Below the pieces are notes generated by a model that did no database searches, was not told where the DNA came from, and worked only from the letters and a program-made list of their open reading frames with translations. Source: Butyriboletus loyo (taxonomy: Eukaryota > Basidiomycota > Agaricomycetes > Boletales > Boletaceae). From it: a stretch of DNA of 64,000 bases. The translations under genes and the position numbers were made by a program. Below are positions 24,902-37,500 of this stretch, piece by piece (the stretch's first letter is position 1; each line of letters starts with the position of its first letter). Location of the stretch: contig JBBPSI010000002.1 in assembly GCA_038093515.1 (NCBI GenBank), positions 310,001 through 374,000 of the forward strand, read 5' to 3'.

Positions 24902-27269
24902 ATGAAACTGTCGGACAAGATCGCCACGCACGCGCCTACCCATCCCTTCTATACATTCGAATTCTTCCCTCCCCGCACAGACCAGGTACGCTGCATGCGT
25001 GAGATTATACTTCTTTCTGCTGAAAAGTAGCCAGGGCTTCGACAACCTCATCTCTCGTATATCGCGTCTCTCTGCACTTCATCCCATTGCAATCAATGTA
25101 ACATGGGGTGCCGGTGGCTCCACAAAAGACAGAAGTCTCGATCTGGCCGGATTTACGCAGTCCGAGTATGGCATCGACACTGTTCTGCATCTGACCTGCA
25201 CGAACATGCTTCCTGGAATGGTTGATGATGCTTTACGCGTGCGTCAGCGGTCTTCCCCCCTTCCAATACATAACCGAATACACAGGAAGCGAAAGCACGG
25301 GGTATACAGAACATCCTAGCACTCCGCGGTGGTCAGCCATTCTTATTTTTCACTAGATATCAATGTCTTTATCCTTTTCGCGCAGATCCTCCGCGCGGAC
25401 AGGAGCATTGGACGCCGACTGATTCACGGTTCACATCTGGACTTGATCTAGTCAAATATATACGTTCTTCGCAGACGTACTCGGCTCACTTTTGCATAGG
25501 TGTCGCCGGTAATTGACATGACCTAGTGCTGAAACAGGAGCAATCGTGATGCTAACTCACTATTTTTATAGCTTACCCAGAAGGTCACCCAGAAAGTGAC
25601 ACTAACGAGGAAGATACCATCGACATCCTCAAACAGAAAGTAGATGCCGGGGCGGAATTCATTGTAACACAATTGTTCTATGACTCAGACCGTTTCATTA
25701 AATGGATTCAGAAAGTTCGAAGCAGAGGTTGGTGGCCCTTCCGGATAAAGGCTCTTTCCTCATAACATACAGGCATAATGGTGCCCATCATCCCTGGTAT
25801 TATGCCCATACAGACATATGCATCCTTCCTCAGAGTCATCAAGCTATGCGGCGCCCAGGTTCCGCCAAATGTCATGGCTGACTTAGACTCGATCCGGGTA
25901 GGTCGTTCGGTAGACTGTACTGGAGGCTAATTTAGGAATCACAATAGCATGACGATCAACTTATCAAGGACTATGGTGTTCGTCTCGCCGTTGACATCAT
26001 ACAGCGGATCACCGAACCTGGCCTCGTTTCTGGTATTCACTTCTGCACCCTCAACCTTGAAAAGAGTATTCAGCTTGTCCTTGAGGATCTTGGGTGGGCT
26101 GGTAGTAGCCCAGTCACTAAGAATAAACTTATTGCTGTGAGGTCATTTTACTCATCCAGAGTAATTCCTTGATTACGATCCCCACGATAAGGATTCTCCT
26201 TCGCCTTCGACTCGCCCTGCACTTCCTAGTTCAGACATGGTAGTTACTCCGAGCCTTGCAACCACAAACGCTGCGAACGCATTAACAAGCAAACCGACAC
26301 TAGAGGCGGAGCCTCCTGGACGCGGAGAACTTAACAATGCAGCGACCTGGGACGAGTTCCCAAATGGTCGGTTTGGTGACTACAAGAGTCCCGCGTTCGG
26401 TACGCAAGATCAGTGGGGTGGTTTGGGAATCAATGTATGACCTTCACGGTTGACCTTCATCCATGCAAATTCGAACGTCTTCCTAGATCCATGCAGTGCA
26501 ATCCTACTGGGGCAATCCAACCAACACGGAGGATCTGACCAAGCTTTTCTTGGATTATCTTGACTCCAGTATTCCCTCCACGCCTTTCTCTGTTTTTCCA
26601 CTATCTTCCGAATCTGGAACAATCCTTGAGCACCTGAAAAAACTTACTAGCCAAGGGCTATGGACTGTCTGTTCTCAGCCTGCAATCGATAATGCCAGCT
26701 CTACTGATGAAGTCTTTGGCTGGGGCCCAAGGGGTGGCTATGTCTTTCAGAAAGGGTTTGTCGAATTTTTTGCGGACGAAAAGGTCGTATATCAGATCGA
26801 GCAAACAGTCGAAACGGAAGGAAATGGATGGATCCATTTTTTTGCCGCAAATTCTCAGGTAGGCTATGGCTCTTGGGTGGGATTAATGACCTGATCATAG
26901 TGTACCTTAGGGTGAATGCAGGACTAATATTCCAGAAGACGGAAGGAATGCGGTGACGTGGGGAGTATTCCCCGGTCAGGAGGTGGTACAAACAACAATC
27001 ATTGAACGAGAATCATTTCTTACATGGAAGGTGCGATGCCGTTGATACGACCGAGCATAATCAACCTTATCAAACATACATTGACATTTCAGGACGATGC
27101 TTTCTCGATATGGGGCGAGTGGGCATCTTTTTACGCCCCCGAGTCCTCCCAGAGGGCATTACTCGACAAGGTGTGGGAGAAACGCTGGTTAGTGAGCATA
27201 GTGCACCACGATTTCAAGCGCCCGGACGCTCTTTGGTCGTTTCTACTTGATAGTGTGGCTCACTCATAA
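24902..27269 (+). CDS. MET13: Methylenetetrahydrofolate reductase
   Basis: Reduces 5,10-methylene-THF to 5-methyl-THF, the methyl donor for methionine synthesis. The start is MKLSDKIATHAP; FEFFPPRTDQ carries the catalytic Glu. The FAD-binding TIM barrel follows with INVTWGAGGSTKDRSLDLA, HLTCTNM, YPEGHPES, AGAEFIVTQLFYD (read as GAEFIVTQLFYDSDRF), GIMPIQTYASF, GVRLAVDIIQRI and GIHFCTLNLEKS. The eukaryotic C-terminal regulatory half begins near 26200 and shows WDEFPNGRFGDYKSPAFG, VFGWGPRGGYVFQKGFVEFF and IWGEWASFYAPES. The frame ends at 27269. Around eight short introns interrupt it. In other eukaryotes this regulatory half binds S-adenosylmethionine. Whether this is the Met12 or Met13 paralogue cannot be told from one gene. 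Confidence 0.93.
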
Positions 27270-27641
27270 ACCTCCATTTATTGTCTTGCTGTAATGTAGC
27301 AACTTTACTCCTTGTGGATGTTTGACGGCGCCTTCCATGCCCTGGGCAAGCATCAGAAGATGGTCCCAAAGCCTTGCGGTGGCCGTACTATCCCTGGGGT
27401 TTTGAACCGACCATGCTATATTATCTTGTTTGTACTTGACTTTGCGCCAGTAACTTGGCAATTTCATCAGACAGTAAGTCCACCGGGAGCATCACGACAA
27501 CACGAGCTCATTCATGTATACAAAACACCCTGCTGTATATCTACATACGATTACGCTGAAAGGGCACTGCGTATCTGGGAGCTGGAATCGGAGACTGGCG
27601 CCGTTACCAAGAATGTAATAGATTGGGCGTCTTGAACCCGC
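27270..27641. other. Intergenic region MTHFR / acidic protein, with an unassigned open frame
   Basis: A 107-codon frame (27312-27635, plus) is open here, with ALRIWELESETGAV near its end. It has no recognised family and no obvious splice continuation. It may be leader sequence of the next gene. Nothing else was recognised. Confidence 0.35.
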
Positions 27642-28220
27642 ATGTCAATTACGTCGCCGACGCTCATACCCCGCCCCCCCGTCGTCCCTCTCGTTCTTCC
27701 TAAGCCACCTCACATAGGCCCAACTCCTTTTCCCAAAGCCGATCGATACCAGGGGCGCATAAACCATGTCAGAGATCTACAACGCGAGGCGGACGACCTA
27801 TCTGATGAAGAGAATGACCTGGAGGACTGTGTACGTGCGCATTCACAGCATCTACTGCACTGTTCATAGTACCTGAAATCAGAATCTACACGTCCGAAAC
27901 CGCGGCTTCGTATGGTATATCCCAATAGGCAGACACACCACGCAGCTAGAGGAAAAGAACGATGTACGTGTGCATACCCTGTCCAATCTCATGGAACAAC
28001 GTTCAATTCGGTCTGCGTGTACTTGTAGGCAGAGGATGATTCGGAGGACTCGTCCAGTGGCCGCAACACGGACGAAGGCGCGACACCACCCCACGAAGAA
28101 AACGAGGACTCCGGACCAGACTTGGACGCCGGCCTTGAAGATATGGATGAAGAACAGAACTCAGACGAGGTAGAAGAAGGTATGACAGAGGAATTCGAGG
28201 AAGAGCCATCAGATATGTAG
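27642..28220 (+). CDS. Small acidic protein of unknown function (possible APC15/Mnd2-like)
   Basis: Spliced reading gives about 145 residues. Exon 1 is Pro-rich then charged (SITSPTLIPRPPVVPLV, then RINHVRDLQREADDLSDEE). The frame continues through DCYLKSESTRPKPRL, a short exon reading QEKND, and a last exon from near 28029 to TAG 28218-28220. That last exon is strongly acidic (AEDDSEDSSSGRNTDEG, LEDMDEEQNSDEVEEG). A Pro-rich start followed by a long acidic tail is the layout of the anaphase-promoting complex subunit Apc15/Mnd2, but no diagnostic motif was seen. It lies between MTHFR and the convergent BCKDHB gene. Exon joins keep frame with GT...AG sites. Function is not established. Confidence 0.55.
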
Positions 28221-28398
28221 GGAATTAAAACGATCGCGCCATCTTCAAGTTACTATGCATTTACACCATGGTGTACATCGCCTGCTGTAGTAGTTGCCAA
28301 GTTCCTTGCCTACAGGCCTTGTCATGAAGAAAATTATCACTGTAATCGTAAGGTATATACAGCCATCGACTGTCAACCCCTAGTGGTCTACCTAGTGC

Positions 28399-30098
28399 TC
28401 AATAAGTGAGAGTCTCGATGATACCGTCTAGAATCCTGATTGCATCCGGAATGTTGAATTTTTCAAACTGCAATGCAGCAGGCACACTGTCACCACGAAC
28501 CTGAGAACATTCTCAGCGAATGGAAGTAAAATGGGTACTCACTCCCAGCCGGTAACTCGCTTCACAGGTGCCTCCAACCGCAAAAATGCCCTTTTCTGCA
28601 CTTCTGCTGCAATTTCACCTCCAACACCTCCAGTATACCCTGCTTCATGAACGACAACCAACCTCCGGGTCTTCTTGACGCTCTCCACGACAGTCTCCAC
28701 ATCCCAGGGTAGTATGGTGCGCAGGTCTATGAGCTCTACCTTTGCGCTCCGTAGTGAGGCAGGAATAAGAGACTCCAAGGAGGTGGGTGGAGAACGCAAA
28801 ATATTAAGGGCAGATTCACAGTTGTAGATTGGTGTACCCCAAGAGAGTAGGGTTAGGTCAGACCCCGGGGTAAGAATCTCGGCACGAGAGAGAGGGAGGG
28901 CAAAATCATCGACTGGAACTTGCTCGACTGACAGCTACGGTGTGAGCATAGAAGAAACAGACATCAGAGACTCGTACAGATTTACCTGCAGAACGATACA
29001 GAATCTTAGGTTCCATGAAGAGAACAGGATTGGGGTCACGGATTGATGCCAAGAGCAACCCCTTACATTGAATTGGCGACCTTGGGATGACAATCTGCGA
29101 TCAAGATGTGCCCGCGTCAGCTTTGAAACACCATAAAGGCAGAAAAAGCATTTACCTTGAGCCCCGAAGCACCGATGAAGAAGCCTTCAGGGCTTTGCGA
29201 ATGGTACAAACCCCCGTGTCCGACTGCCATCGTTGGCGTACGAATTGTTAGTCCACCAATCGAAAATTGCCCACCCGCGCGATACCTATACTTGGCAGCC
29301 TCATTTACGATCTGTATCAATGCTGAGGACTGCAAATGAGAGAACGTGGGTCGGAGCGTACCTGGTCAAAAGCAGGATAAATGTAGTCTGCGAATTGTAT
29401 CTCTGCGATGGCTGTGTGTCCCATTGACGCAATTCCGATACCGAAACCAGCGATGCCTTGCTCCGTCAAGGGGGTGTTGAAAACGCGTTCGCGACCTAGC
29501 CGTGTGTATGTAACTGTGGTCTGTCATCACGGACGAGTAAGACACTGGCAATCCTACCGAACTCTTCCGCAAGGCCCTGCAGAGGATACGTAAGAGCCGA
29601 GCGACATGTAGAAAGAGTAGAAACCGTACCATTGTGCAGCGGAATACACCCCCAAATGCAACGTCCTCTCCAAAGACTACAGCGGTGTCATCTTTTGCGA
29701 GTGCAATGCTGCCACCTTGTCAACAATGCAGACGGACAAAGCCACCCACCATACCTGAGCGCATCCCTTACGGCTTGATACATGTTCATCTTCCTTGTTT
29801 CGCGACCTCCCACCATAGATCGCACAGTGCCAGAATCGTCTTCATCGGTCCACGTCAAACCCGGTGTACGGAAGGCAGATTCGCGAATGGAGCGGAGAAG
29901 TTGCGAGGATGCCACGGAGGTGAGGTGGCCACTTGCTGCTGGCGGCTCGACTGTGTTGGCTGAATACCATCGCCGGAAACGCTGCGTCTGTCCAATGTCA
30001 GAGGCAGAGCCGAGCCAGATGTACTGACGGGGACATCCGACTGTAGACAGGCGGGTGAGAGGGCGGAGAGTCGAGGGAGTGGTGATGAACATGAGCAT
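28399..30098 (-). CDS. BCKDHB: Branched-chain 2-oxo-acid dehydrogenase E1 subunit beta, mitochondrial
   Basis: Beta chain of the thiamine-diphosphate E1 component that oxidatively decarboxylates the keto acids of leucine, isoleucine and valine in the mitochondrial matrix. The start at 30098 gives a basic, Ser/Arg-rich presequence ([16 protein letters not shown], then RFRRWYS). Core motifs in minus-strand order: [89 protein letters not shown] and [16 protein letters not shown], which separates it from pyruvate dehydrogenase beta. It ends with [32 protein letters not shown] and an ending [11 protein letters not shown] at 28401-28399. Numerous introns. It is divergent from creC (226 bp between starts). 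Confidence 0.92.
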
Positions 30099-30324
30099 GG
30101 TCAATTGACAAGGTGCGATATATGTATGCAAGATCCGAGTGCTCACCTGATAGCCGGTGGGTCCGGTACAACCGCGGTATGTTCCTATCCGAGTTCGCCG
30201 GGTCATTCTACTGTGAGTACAGTCTTTTCACTGGCGAAACTGGGAAAGACGTCCAAGTCCATCGCGCGGTTGCAGTATAATATCTAGTATAGCGACGTTC
30301 ACGCGGTCAGACTCCACGACGGCA

Positions 30325-32583
30325 ATGGCAGCAGCGATGGAGAACGACAGCGCATTCGTAGCGCCGGAAGGCGTGTACTCTGTCACAGAAGAGCACAAGC
30401 CGCCCATCGTACCAGCACTGTCGAGCACCGCTCAGATATACCCCACACGGCTCTCCGCCGTCACTGTCCACTTCAACCACTCGAAACATGCGAGCTCCCC
30501 GGGTTTGGCACAGTTGCTTGGCGCGAACCTCAACAAGGATTTGCGTAGAGAAAAAGAGCGCGAAAAAGACAAGGACAGAGACAAGGAAAAACAGCAGCCG
30601 GATGATCGCAGTTTGTCCTCCAGCGACACCCCAGATGACAACCTCACCCCACCAGACGTAACATCGCCCCAAACGACTACCGCACAAGATCCAGTCGTGT
30701 CCCAGGAGCATCACCACAGCCTCTTCGCGCACCCATCCGTCTTGGGGAAGAAGAAATCCAGCTCTTCCAAACCGAAGCATAACATGCGCACGACTTCATC
30801 TACTTTCATAACGCGCATGCAGAGCGTCGAGGGACTGAATAAGATTCTTTCCAGCAAACAGGGCGAGGCGACATTCATGTTCTACAACTCTGGTAAGACC
30901 TTTCTCTGGTATGAGGTTGGCACTAAAGCCAAGGTGTGCACACGCACTAAACTTGGTGTATACCACTGCTAATAATCAAACAACAGGAACCACTCACAAG
31001 AATTAGTTTTTCCGCATTTCCAACCTGTCATGACGTGAATACTCTCACTGCTTCACCCGAGAGACTTGATGTTGTCATTGGGTTTAATACAGGCGATCTA
31101 GTCTGGTTTGGTGTGTCGTGGCTTGTCATTTGCCAGAGGTGTCTGCTGAGACCATTGCTTCATAGATCCCATGGCTGGTCGATATGGCCGTCTTAACAAG
31201 CAGGTATGACTACCAATTGGGCTACACCATTCGTCGCATTCGTCGCTCACGTTGATTTTCGAGGGCTCTATTTCCTCCTCCCCTTGTACTGCAGTGCGCT
31301 GGGTTCCCGCATCCTCTACCCTCTTCCTTGTTTCCCATGCAGATGGCACGATAATTGTTTATGACAAGGAACGAGATGATGGGGTGTTCAGCGTGACAGT
31401 CCCCACTACCCGAGCATTAACCCCGTGTTTCCCACAATCTAATCCACATCCGTCTCTAAATCAGTCACAACCAGCAGGGGAATGGGATCCATTAACGACC
31501 ATATACGTTACCGTGCCTCCATGGCACCCCGAAGCCAACGTGAGTGGAGGGGCAAGAGCAGATAAAGGGGCTGCCAAAAATCCCGTCAGTCATTGGAGGC
31601 TGAGCAGGCGCGCTGTTGTAGGTACGTACTTGGTTCATGACTTTGTGAGCCCTCTCAACCTTCCATACACAGATTTTGCGTTCTCTCCCGATGTTAAGCA
31701 TGTCGCTGCCATATCAGAGGATGGTTGTCTAAGGGTGATCGACGCATTTGCTGAACAGTGAGTGGTATACTTTTTGTATGTCTTTCTTTTGACAACATCC
31801 CAGACTTGTTGATTGTTATGCGTCATATTTCGGCGCATTGACCTCTGTCGCGTGGTCACCCGATGGTCGGCTCATCCTGGTATAGTATTTCCTCCAGGTC
31901 ACGATCGCCCACTTTATCTGTCTCGCAGACAGGTGGACAAGATGATCTTTTGACAATATTTTCCCCGTGGGAACAGCGTGTGGTTGCTAGATGCCAGGGA
32001 CACTCATCTTTTGTGTCCGCTGTTGCATTTGATGCACCGAAATGTGACGGACGGACATACCGGTTTGGTAGTGTTGGAGAGGACAACAAACTGATCTTGG
32101 TTCGCTTATATTCATGTCGACTAAGCACTGATTCTGACCTCATCATTGCAGTGGGACTTTTCCAGTAGTGCGCTACACAGACCAAAACTTCAACATGGCC
32201 ATCATCCGCGTGTTTCAATGGCATCCAGTATATCACTAGCTGCGGCATATCGTCGTGGGACTGGCTCAACCACACAATTTTCAACACCTAGATATCATCC
32301 TGCACCATCCAGAAACGAGGTATCTGCAGTCCAGCCAGTTGTGGTACGCTGTCAGCTGCCGGATATCTTCGTTTACTTACCAAACGTGCGCTTTCTTCAG
32401 GTTAAACATATCGAGGCCGACATGCTAAGTTGCCTGACGTTCATCCCTCGCGCACTACTGACAGTAACAAAATGCGGCCACGTGAGGATATGGGTCCGGC
32501 CGCTTGTGACACCTGGGAACCCGCGTCGACGAACACATGGCAGGCAGGCACTCTCAATATCGGACCTGCAGGATGTCGGCTAA
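30325..32583 (+). CDS. creC: CreC-like WD40-repeat protein (carbon catabolite repression)
   Basis: CreC is the WD40 partner of the deubiquitinase CreB in fungal carbon catabolite repression (WDR20/WDR48-related). The start [20 protein letters not shown] precedes a low-complexity charged region ([15 protein letters not shown]) and [20 protein letters not shown]. The WD repeats follow: [89 protein letters not shown] with [42 protein letters not shown], and a last repeat [21 protein letters not shown]. The frame ends at 32583. Six or more short introns. Identity as the CreC family is strong; the partner CreB is not in this window. Confidence 0.9.
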
Positions 32584-33054
32584 GTCTTGAACTTTATACG
32601 AGATGTAGGGATGCAAGAGTTAATTATACATATGTTGTGACTTCATCATGATGTACTTAGGATGCTTTGTTCAGCGTTCGGGTTTGTTCCTGTCCGCTTC
32701 ATGTATAACCAGCCCTGGCTGTCTTGTGCTGGTTGGTTTGCCTCGTGGTAGTACCAGGCTCGTTTTGAATGGATCAGTCCAGCGCTCTCAACGCAAAGGG
32801 GACAGGCGGGATTTGATGTGGCACTTCAATTGAGATCCATGGCCGGTCGTCGAAATATCCATCATTTCACAAATCTCGACAATTTTTTCCAACTGCATAA
32901 CAATCGTTGGAAATGTTATGGTGCTTGTAAAGTCCATGACGGAATCCTTTGAGCACGGCTATTGCAGATTAAGTATGTCGTGTGGAAGGTCGCCAGAACG
33001 ACGATGACAACACGTGGAACTTGGTCATGAAAACTAGAGGGCAAACACGGTTTC
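32584..33054. other. Convergent 3' region between creC and the unknown gene
   Basis: About 470 bp containing only short frames with no recognisable family. Probably the two 3' untranslated regions. Nothing further seen. Confidence 0.4.
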
Positions 33055-34185
33055 TCACTTAATAGTAACTTGAACAGCCCATCTCTCGATCCATCCCCGA
33101 CGCACAAGTGCAGCTTCAAGGGCCACTAGGAACATGTCCCGACGCCATGCCCTAATACCCAGATTCTTCACCCCCATCTCGCGGATCTTCTGCTCCTTAG
33201 AGGACGAATTGTACATGTGACCCAATGCACGTTCGTAGTCAGCCGAAATGTTTGAGAGTGAGTCAACAACCAGATTAGGGCCGTATGAAGCACTAAGTTG
33301 CTTGAGGACGGAGACGAGAGATCGCGGCCAGCGACGCGAACGTTCGGGAATGATGAACGGGATGGCGGAAATAATTTGCGCCGTGCTCAATATTCGGAGA
33401 GACGGGGAGAAAGCCGTAAACTCCAGTGTCACCTTGCAACCCGCGTTTAAGAGGGGAATTGTGCCGTGAGGAAGAGAGTCGAGACAAAGCAGGGGACTTG
33501 AGTTGGCGGCGGGCTTCTTGTCATGCAACCAATCAGACAGCCTTGACATATATCCTGGCGAACGCAACACTGAATGATGACGTAATGGATGTACACTCGA
33601 TGGAACAGAGCTACCGCATATACATACCTGACTTGGACTGTCCGATCGTGTTCCCTGTGTAACTTAAACATCTGTTAGATAATAGGTAGTACGAACCTTG
33701 GCAAGCGTCCACCAGTGGAAACAATTGATCCACCACTTCCACCCAATATTTATGCATATGGTATGTCCGTGAACGGTTTCGCCTGAGCCTACAAGAGCTG
33801 CCAGGTCGTTGATTGGGTCGCAAAACTCTATAACGCCGTCGATCGTATCCTCGATGATAATTTCTAGGGGTATGTCGACGCGTGAACGGAGAACGCTCGC
33901 AAGTTCGATGTAGCGGCTCGGCCAGAGTGAACACGTTGGTACTACTATGGCGAGGAGAGCTCGAAGAGCAGCCCTGGTGTGAATATGGACTTCCTTTCGA
34001 GGTCGCAAGAACGCCGAGAAGCATATAGACATGAAGACGAGAAAGAAGCAGCATGACAGGACTGGCGTGGTGTATTTGAGAGTGACTCCGGAGAAGCCAA
34101 GACAACCTGGGAGACTATCAAGACGAGAACGAAGGTCTTTGTCATTCAAGATCTCCCAGAATGCGATGTCACTGCCTCTGGTCAT
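33055..34185 (-). CDS. Unrecognised gene, possibly membrane-anchored; exon structure uncertain
   Basis: Two long minus-strand frames lie in the right order. The first starts at 34185 (MTRGSDIAFWEILNDKD). It has one strongly hydrophobic stretch (VLSCCFFLVFMSICFSAFL) and then a charged helical region (IELASVLRSRVDIPLEIIIE, then DTIDGVIEFCDPINDLAAL). The second, 33570-33055, reads LSDWLHDKKPAANSSPLLCL, IPERSRRWPRSLVSVLKQL and NISADYERALGHMYNSSSKE, ending AVQVTIK. A small middle exon reading ACQ then NTIGQSKS in the other frame may link them, but the joins were not fixed. I recognise no family. The residue composition looks like real coding sequence. The hydrophobic stretch could partly be intron. 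Confidence 0.45.
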
Positions 34186-34264
34186 ACTTGGCTAGTTGTG
34201 GTCCGTGAACTTGTGGCTAGCCGGACTGAGTTCAGGTTAATTGGAACACAAATCGCCACACACA

Positions 34265-34278
34265 CAAAAAATAAAAAA
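34265..34278 (-). terminator. RNA polymerase III terminator of tRNA-Ser
   Basis: On the minus strand two T6 runs separated by A follow the tRNA 3' end within a few bases. This is the standard pol III stop signal. Confidence 0.8.
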
Positions 34279-34279
34279 G

Positions 34280-34372
34280 CGACGCCAGCAGGATTCGAAC
34301 CTGCGCACTCAAAGAGTAACAGATATCGCGTGCCATTCGAATCTGTCGCCGTAACCACTTGGCTATAGCGCC
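34280..34372 (-). tRNA. tRNA-Ser(CGA) with an 11-nt intron
   Basis: The minus strand folds as a class II tRNA. The acceptor stem GGCGCTA pairs with TGGCGTC (two G-T wobbles), with discriminator G as expected for serine. The D arm contains AGCCAAGTGGTTACGGC. The anticodon stem ACAGA/TCTGT encloses TT-CGA-A, then an 11-nt insertion (TGGCACGCGAT) after position 37. The variable arm is long (ACTC...GAGT) and the T arm is GCAGGTTCGAATCCTGC. A T-rich pol III terminator (TTTTTTATTTTTT) follows directly. Serine CGA tRNAs in fungi commonly carry introns at this site. Confidence 0.95.
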
Positions 34373-34568
34373 TTTGAACTTCACCTCCAATTGAAGACTG
34401 AGGTGCATTGAGTGGAATAATTTCCACGTTTGGTAACCGTAATAAAGTTTGGCTTCGGATGTCACTGGTACTAAATTACTTACATAAACCTAGTGAAGAC
34501 TCCATCATTACTCCGACTCGGTTCCAGCCTGCCGCTTCAACTTCAATCCTCTCGCTGAGAGAGTAGCC

Positions 34569-37500
34569 ATGGATTGGTCTGTTTCTGTCACTATCTAGTT
34601 CTTCAGCGTTAACCACATTTCGCTCTTAGTCTGGAAATCAATATTCGGCAACGCATTCTATCTGACCTGGCCGCGCACGAGCCAGGCACTGAAGGCGACC
34701 TTTTGAGTATTCAAGGTCACCTTCAGTCTAAAGCTCAAATGCTTCCACAAGATCATTCCAAGTCAAGTGGCGGGATATCGAACACAAGCGCGAGCAAAAG
34801 GATATGCATGGTGCGGATGCTGACTGTTGTATTTCCAACCTCCCATTGTCTGATCACCTTACAAGACGGAAGCGCGGGCACATTGTAATATTGCATTTGG
34901 AGACATGGTTGTAAACCTTCCCGAGAACCATGTTCGAGATGAAGTTGATACACTCATAACGGTTCTCGTCGGTCTCTTGGATGACGCGCCTCACATTAAT
35001 TACGACCAATCCCTATCCTGGGACGGTGAGCATGTTTGCCATTGCACTGCTCTATTTTGATCTTCCTCTCATAGAGTGGGCACTCCCGGATCAGCTTGTC
35101 TACTCGACTGTTTCTGCTATCCTACGGGTCTGCTCTACTCATCCTGATCGAGTAGACCAGACAGTCGATACTATCCTACGCTTCGTTGCTCAAGTAGTAC
35201 AGAAGCTTCCAAAAGCGAGCCGTGAGTATTCTCGAGTGTTTTAAATTCGAAACCACCAATTGAAATCCATTAGCACTTGAGGTCCTGACGCAGCTAACTC
35301 CCTCTGTACACGGCCTCTACCGTGCCATCACTTCAATGCTCTTTCCTTGGACAGTAGCTCAGTGGCAGCTTCTATCTCATGCTCTTGCTGGCTTAGTCCA
35401 AGATCCCATTCTTGAATGCATCAACCGACTCCTCCTTGACATCCATCAAGAAGCAGAGGCAAATCCAGACTCATCTGAGACTTTTTCCTTTTGTCATGCA
35501 TTCATCACACGCTACATCAACTTCGGGAGACCCCTGAGTGGGTATTTCATCGTGTGCTGTGTCATGGAATTGCAATGGACTGTGCTCGCTCAAGCTCTTG
35601 TTGCGGTCTCGGCAGAGAGTGTCCACTATCGAGGACCATTGAAGGAAGCTGCTGCTGCTAACAAGGCTTGGTTAAGTCTGATGAAGAAAGCCGCGAAGAA
35701 GTTGCCTATGGAGGATGGAGCGACGAAAGATGCCTTGAATTCCACCATAAGGGGATCCCTACAATGCTTCAAGGATCTTTTGGTGCAGATACAGGATATG
35801 GATATTGAACCTCCCTTTGATACATATGCATGGGAGACGATGTCTGAGAGCCTGGTGAGTTTCATTTCCACTAACGGTACACATGGATGAACTGCCACAT
35901 TTAGAAATTGGCGTCTATATGTTCGGTTGCTTTGGGAGAACTTGACCCTGACCTTTATGCGTGTCTCGGTCTACTTCTGAGCGACAAGACCACGATAATG
36001 GACAACTTGGTTCAGGAGGCAGCTCTCAAAGCAATGACTGTACTTGTCCAGAATTTCCCAGAGATTGCGAAGGAGCTGGTACACCACCTACGTCGTTTCG
36101 TAACCTCTCCTCTTCCGATATTTGAATTTGCTTTCAATACCGAGAAACGCTCTCCGCCACCATTCACAGCCGCAGCAAAATGCTTTGGTTTGTGCATCAA
36201 GGTGGGATTCCTGCCCGAGATTGTGGAAAATCACTGACTAATTTCATCGGAAAGCTGGCACCGGGAGAAGATTCTATCATGTCTAACATGTATTCTCTCT
36301 TAAATTACATCGCTGCAACGAGCCAAGAGATTTTTGAGTCTTCTTCGCAGCAGCTTTTGTACAATCCACTTTATACCCCTCCTCTGTCGTCTTCCACTGA
36401 TCGGCTCACTTTTCAGAGCGAAGACGTGGGTCTTCGGGGTCGTTCCGACGAGGAAAAACGTCTTATTGGGATCACTACAATATCCATCGTGACGCGGCTT
36501 GCTCTAGAATTTGACAAAGAAGAGGTGACGAAGCTTACAATTTCTATGCTGTTGCAAAGGCTCCGCACGGCAGAACCCACAGTCGAGGCAGCTATTGCGT
36601 ACAACTTGGTAGACTTGGCCTTGGTTGCTCCCGAGGATGCCTTCGTGGATATCATCCGTGCGTTTTCGGCCATCAATCGCACAGCAAATCCGGAAGATCC
36701 CAGGTTCTCTAACAATATGGTAGGTTAAGAGTTGCTCTCCGGAAACTCAGAGTGCCCACCACCACTGGCACGATTAGGTATTGGCAGCACAGACTAGACT
36801 TGCTCGAGAAGTCGACAGAAGACCTGATCTCTACGATGTGTACTTGGAAGAGCTCCTCGCCCTCTTCTCTGACAAAGGTGTGGAGATTCAAAATACCGCT
36901 GCTGCAGGATACAATGGAAAGGTTGGCTGTTGTCTCCCGTCTGGTGACACCATCATTAACAACGAACGAACTCGTCAGACGGAAGAGATGATAGAACAGC
37001 TCGCTTCGCTTCTTCTTCCTATTGAAGCCCTCCTGGATCACGCCGATTTCACACCCCACCTCCATGCTACCACCGAGTTGACCAATCTGTTCCGAAATTT
37101 GTGGTTCTTGTGTGTTCTTTTTCATTTTACTACTTCTGGGGAAGAGGAGAGAGAGAAGAGTGCCATGACGTGGCTATTGCCTGCACTTGCAAGGATCGCA
37201 ATAAAAACACCATGTTTAGTCCTCGAGAATGTATCGGATGCGGTAAGTGATTTGGAGTATCGTACTGTTGTAAGACACGAGTATGCCCATTCGGTATGGT
37301 TTTTGCTAGCTCCGTGACACTAAAATATTAATCAGCTACCAAGGTCCTGGCGAAGCACCGTGCTTGTCTTACACGCCATATTTCTTCGAGCGCGGGCGAC
37401 CTGCCATCATTAACAACTGGTCAAGTCATTTTCGTGTTGACTATGCATGACATAGAGACAATGCGCTCTGCGGCTGGACTGCCTTCTTCCTTGGTTTCCT

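Noticed and set aside
29688..30206. Upstream start of BCKDHB at 30206
   Set aside because: The ATG at 30098 ([17 protein letters not shown]) gives a proper mitochondrial presequence. The upstream part is not basic-amphipathic and probably lies in the 5' leader.
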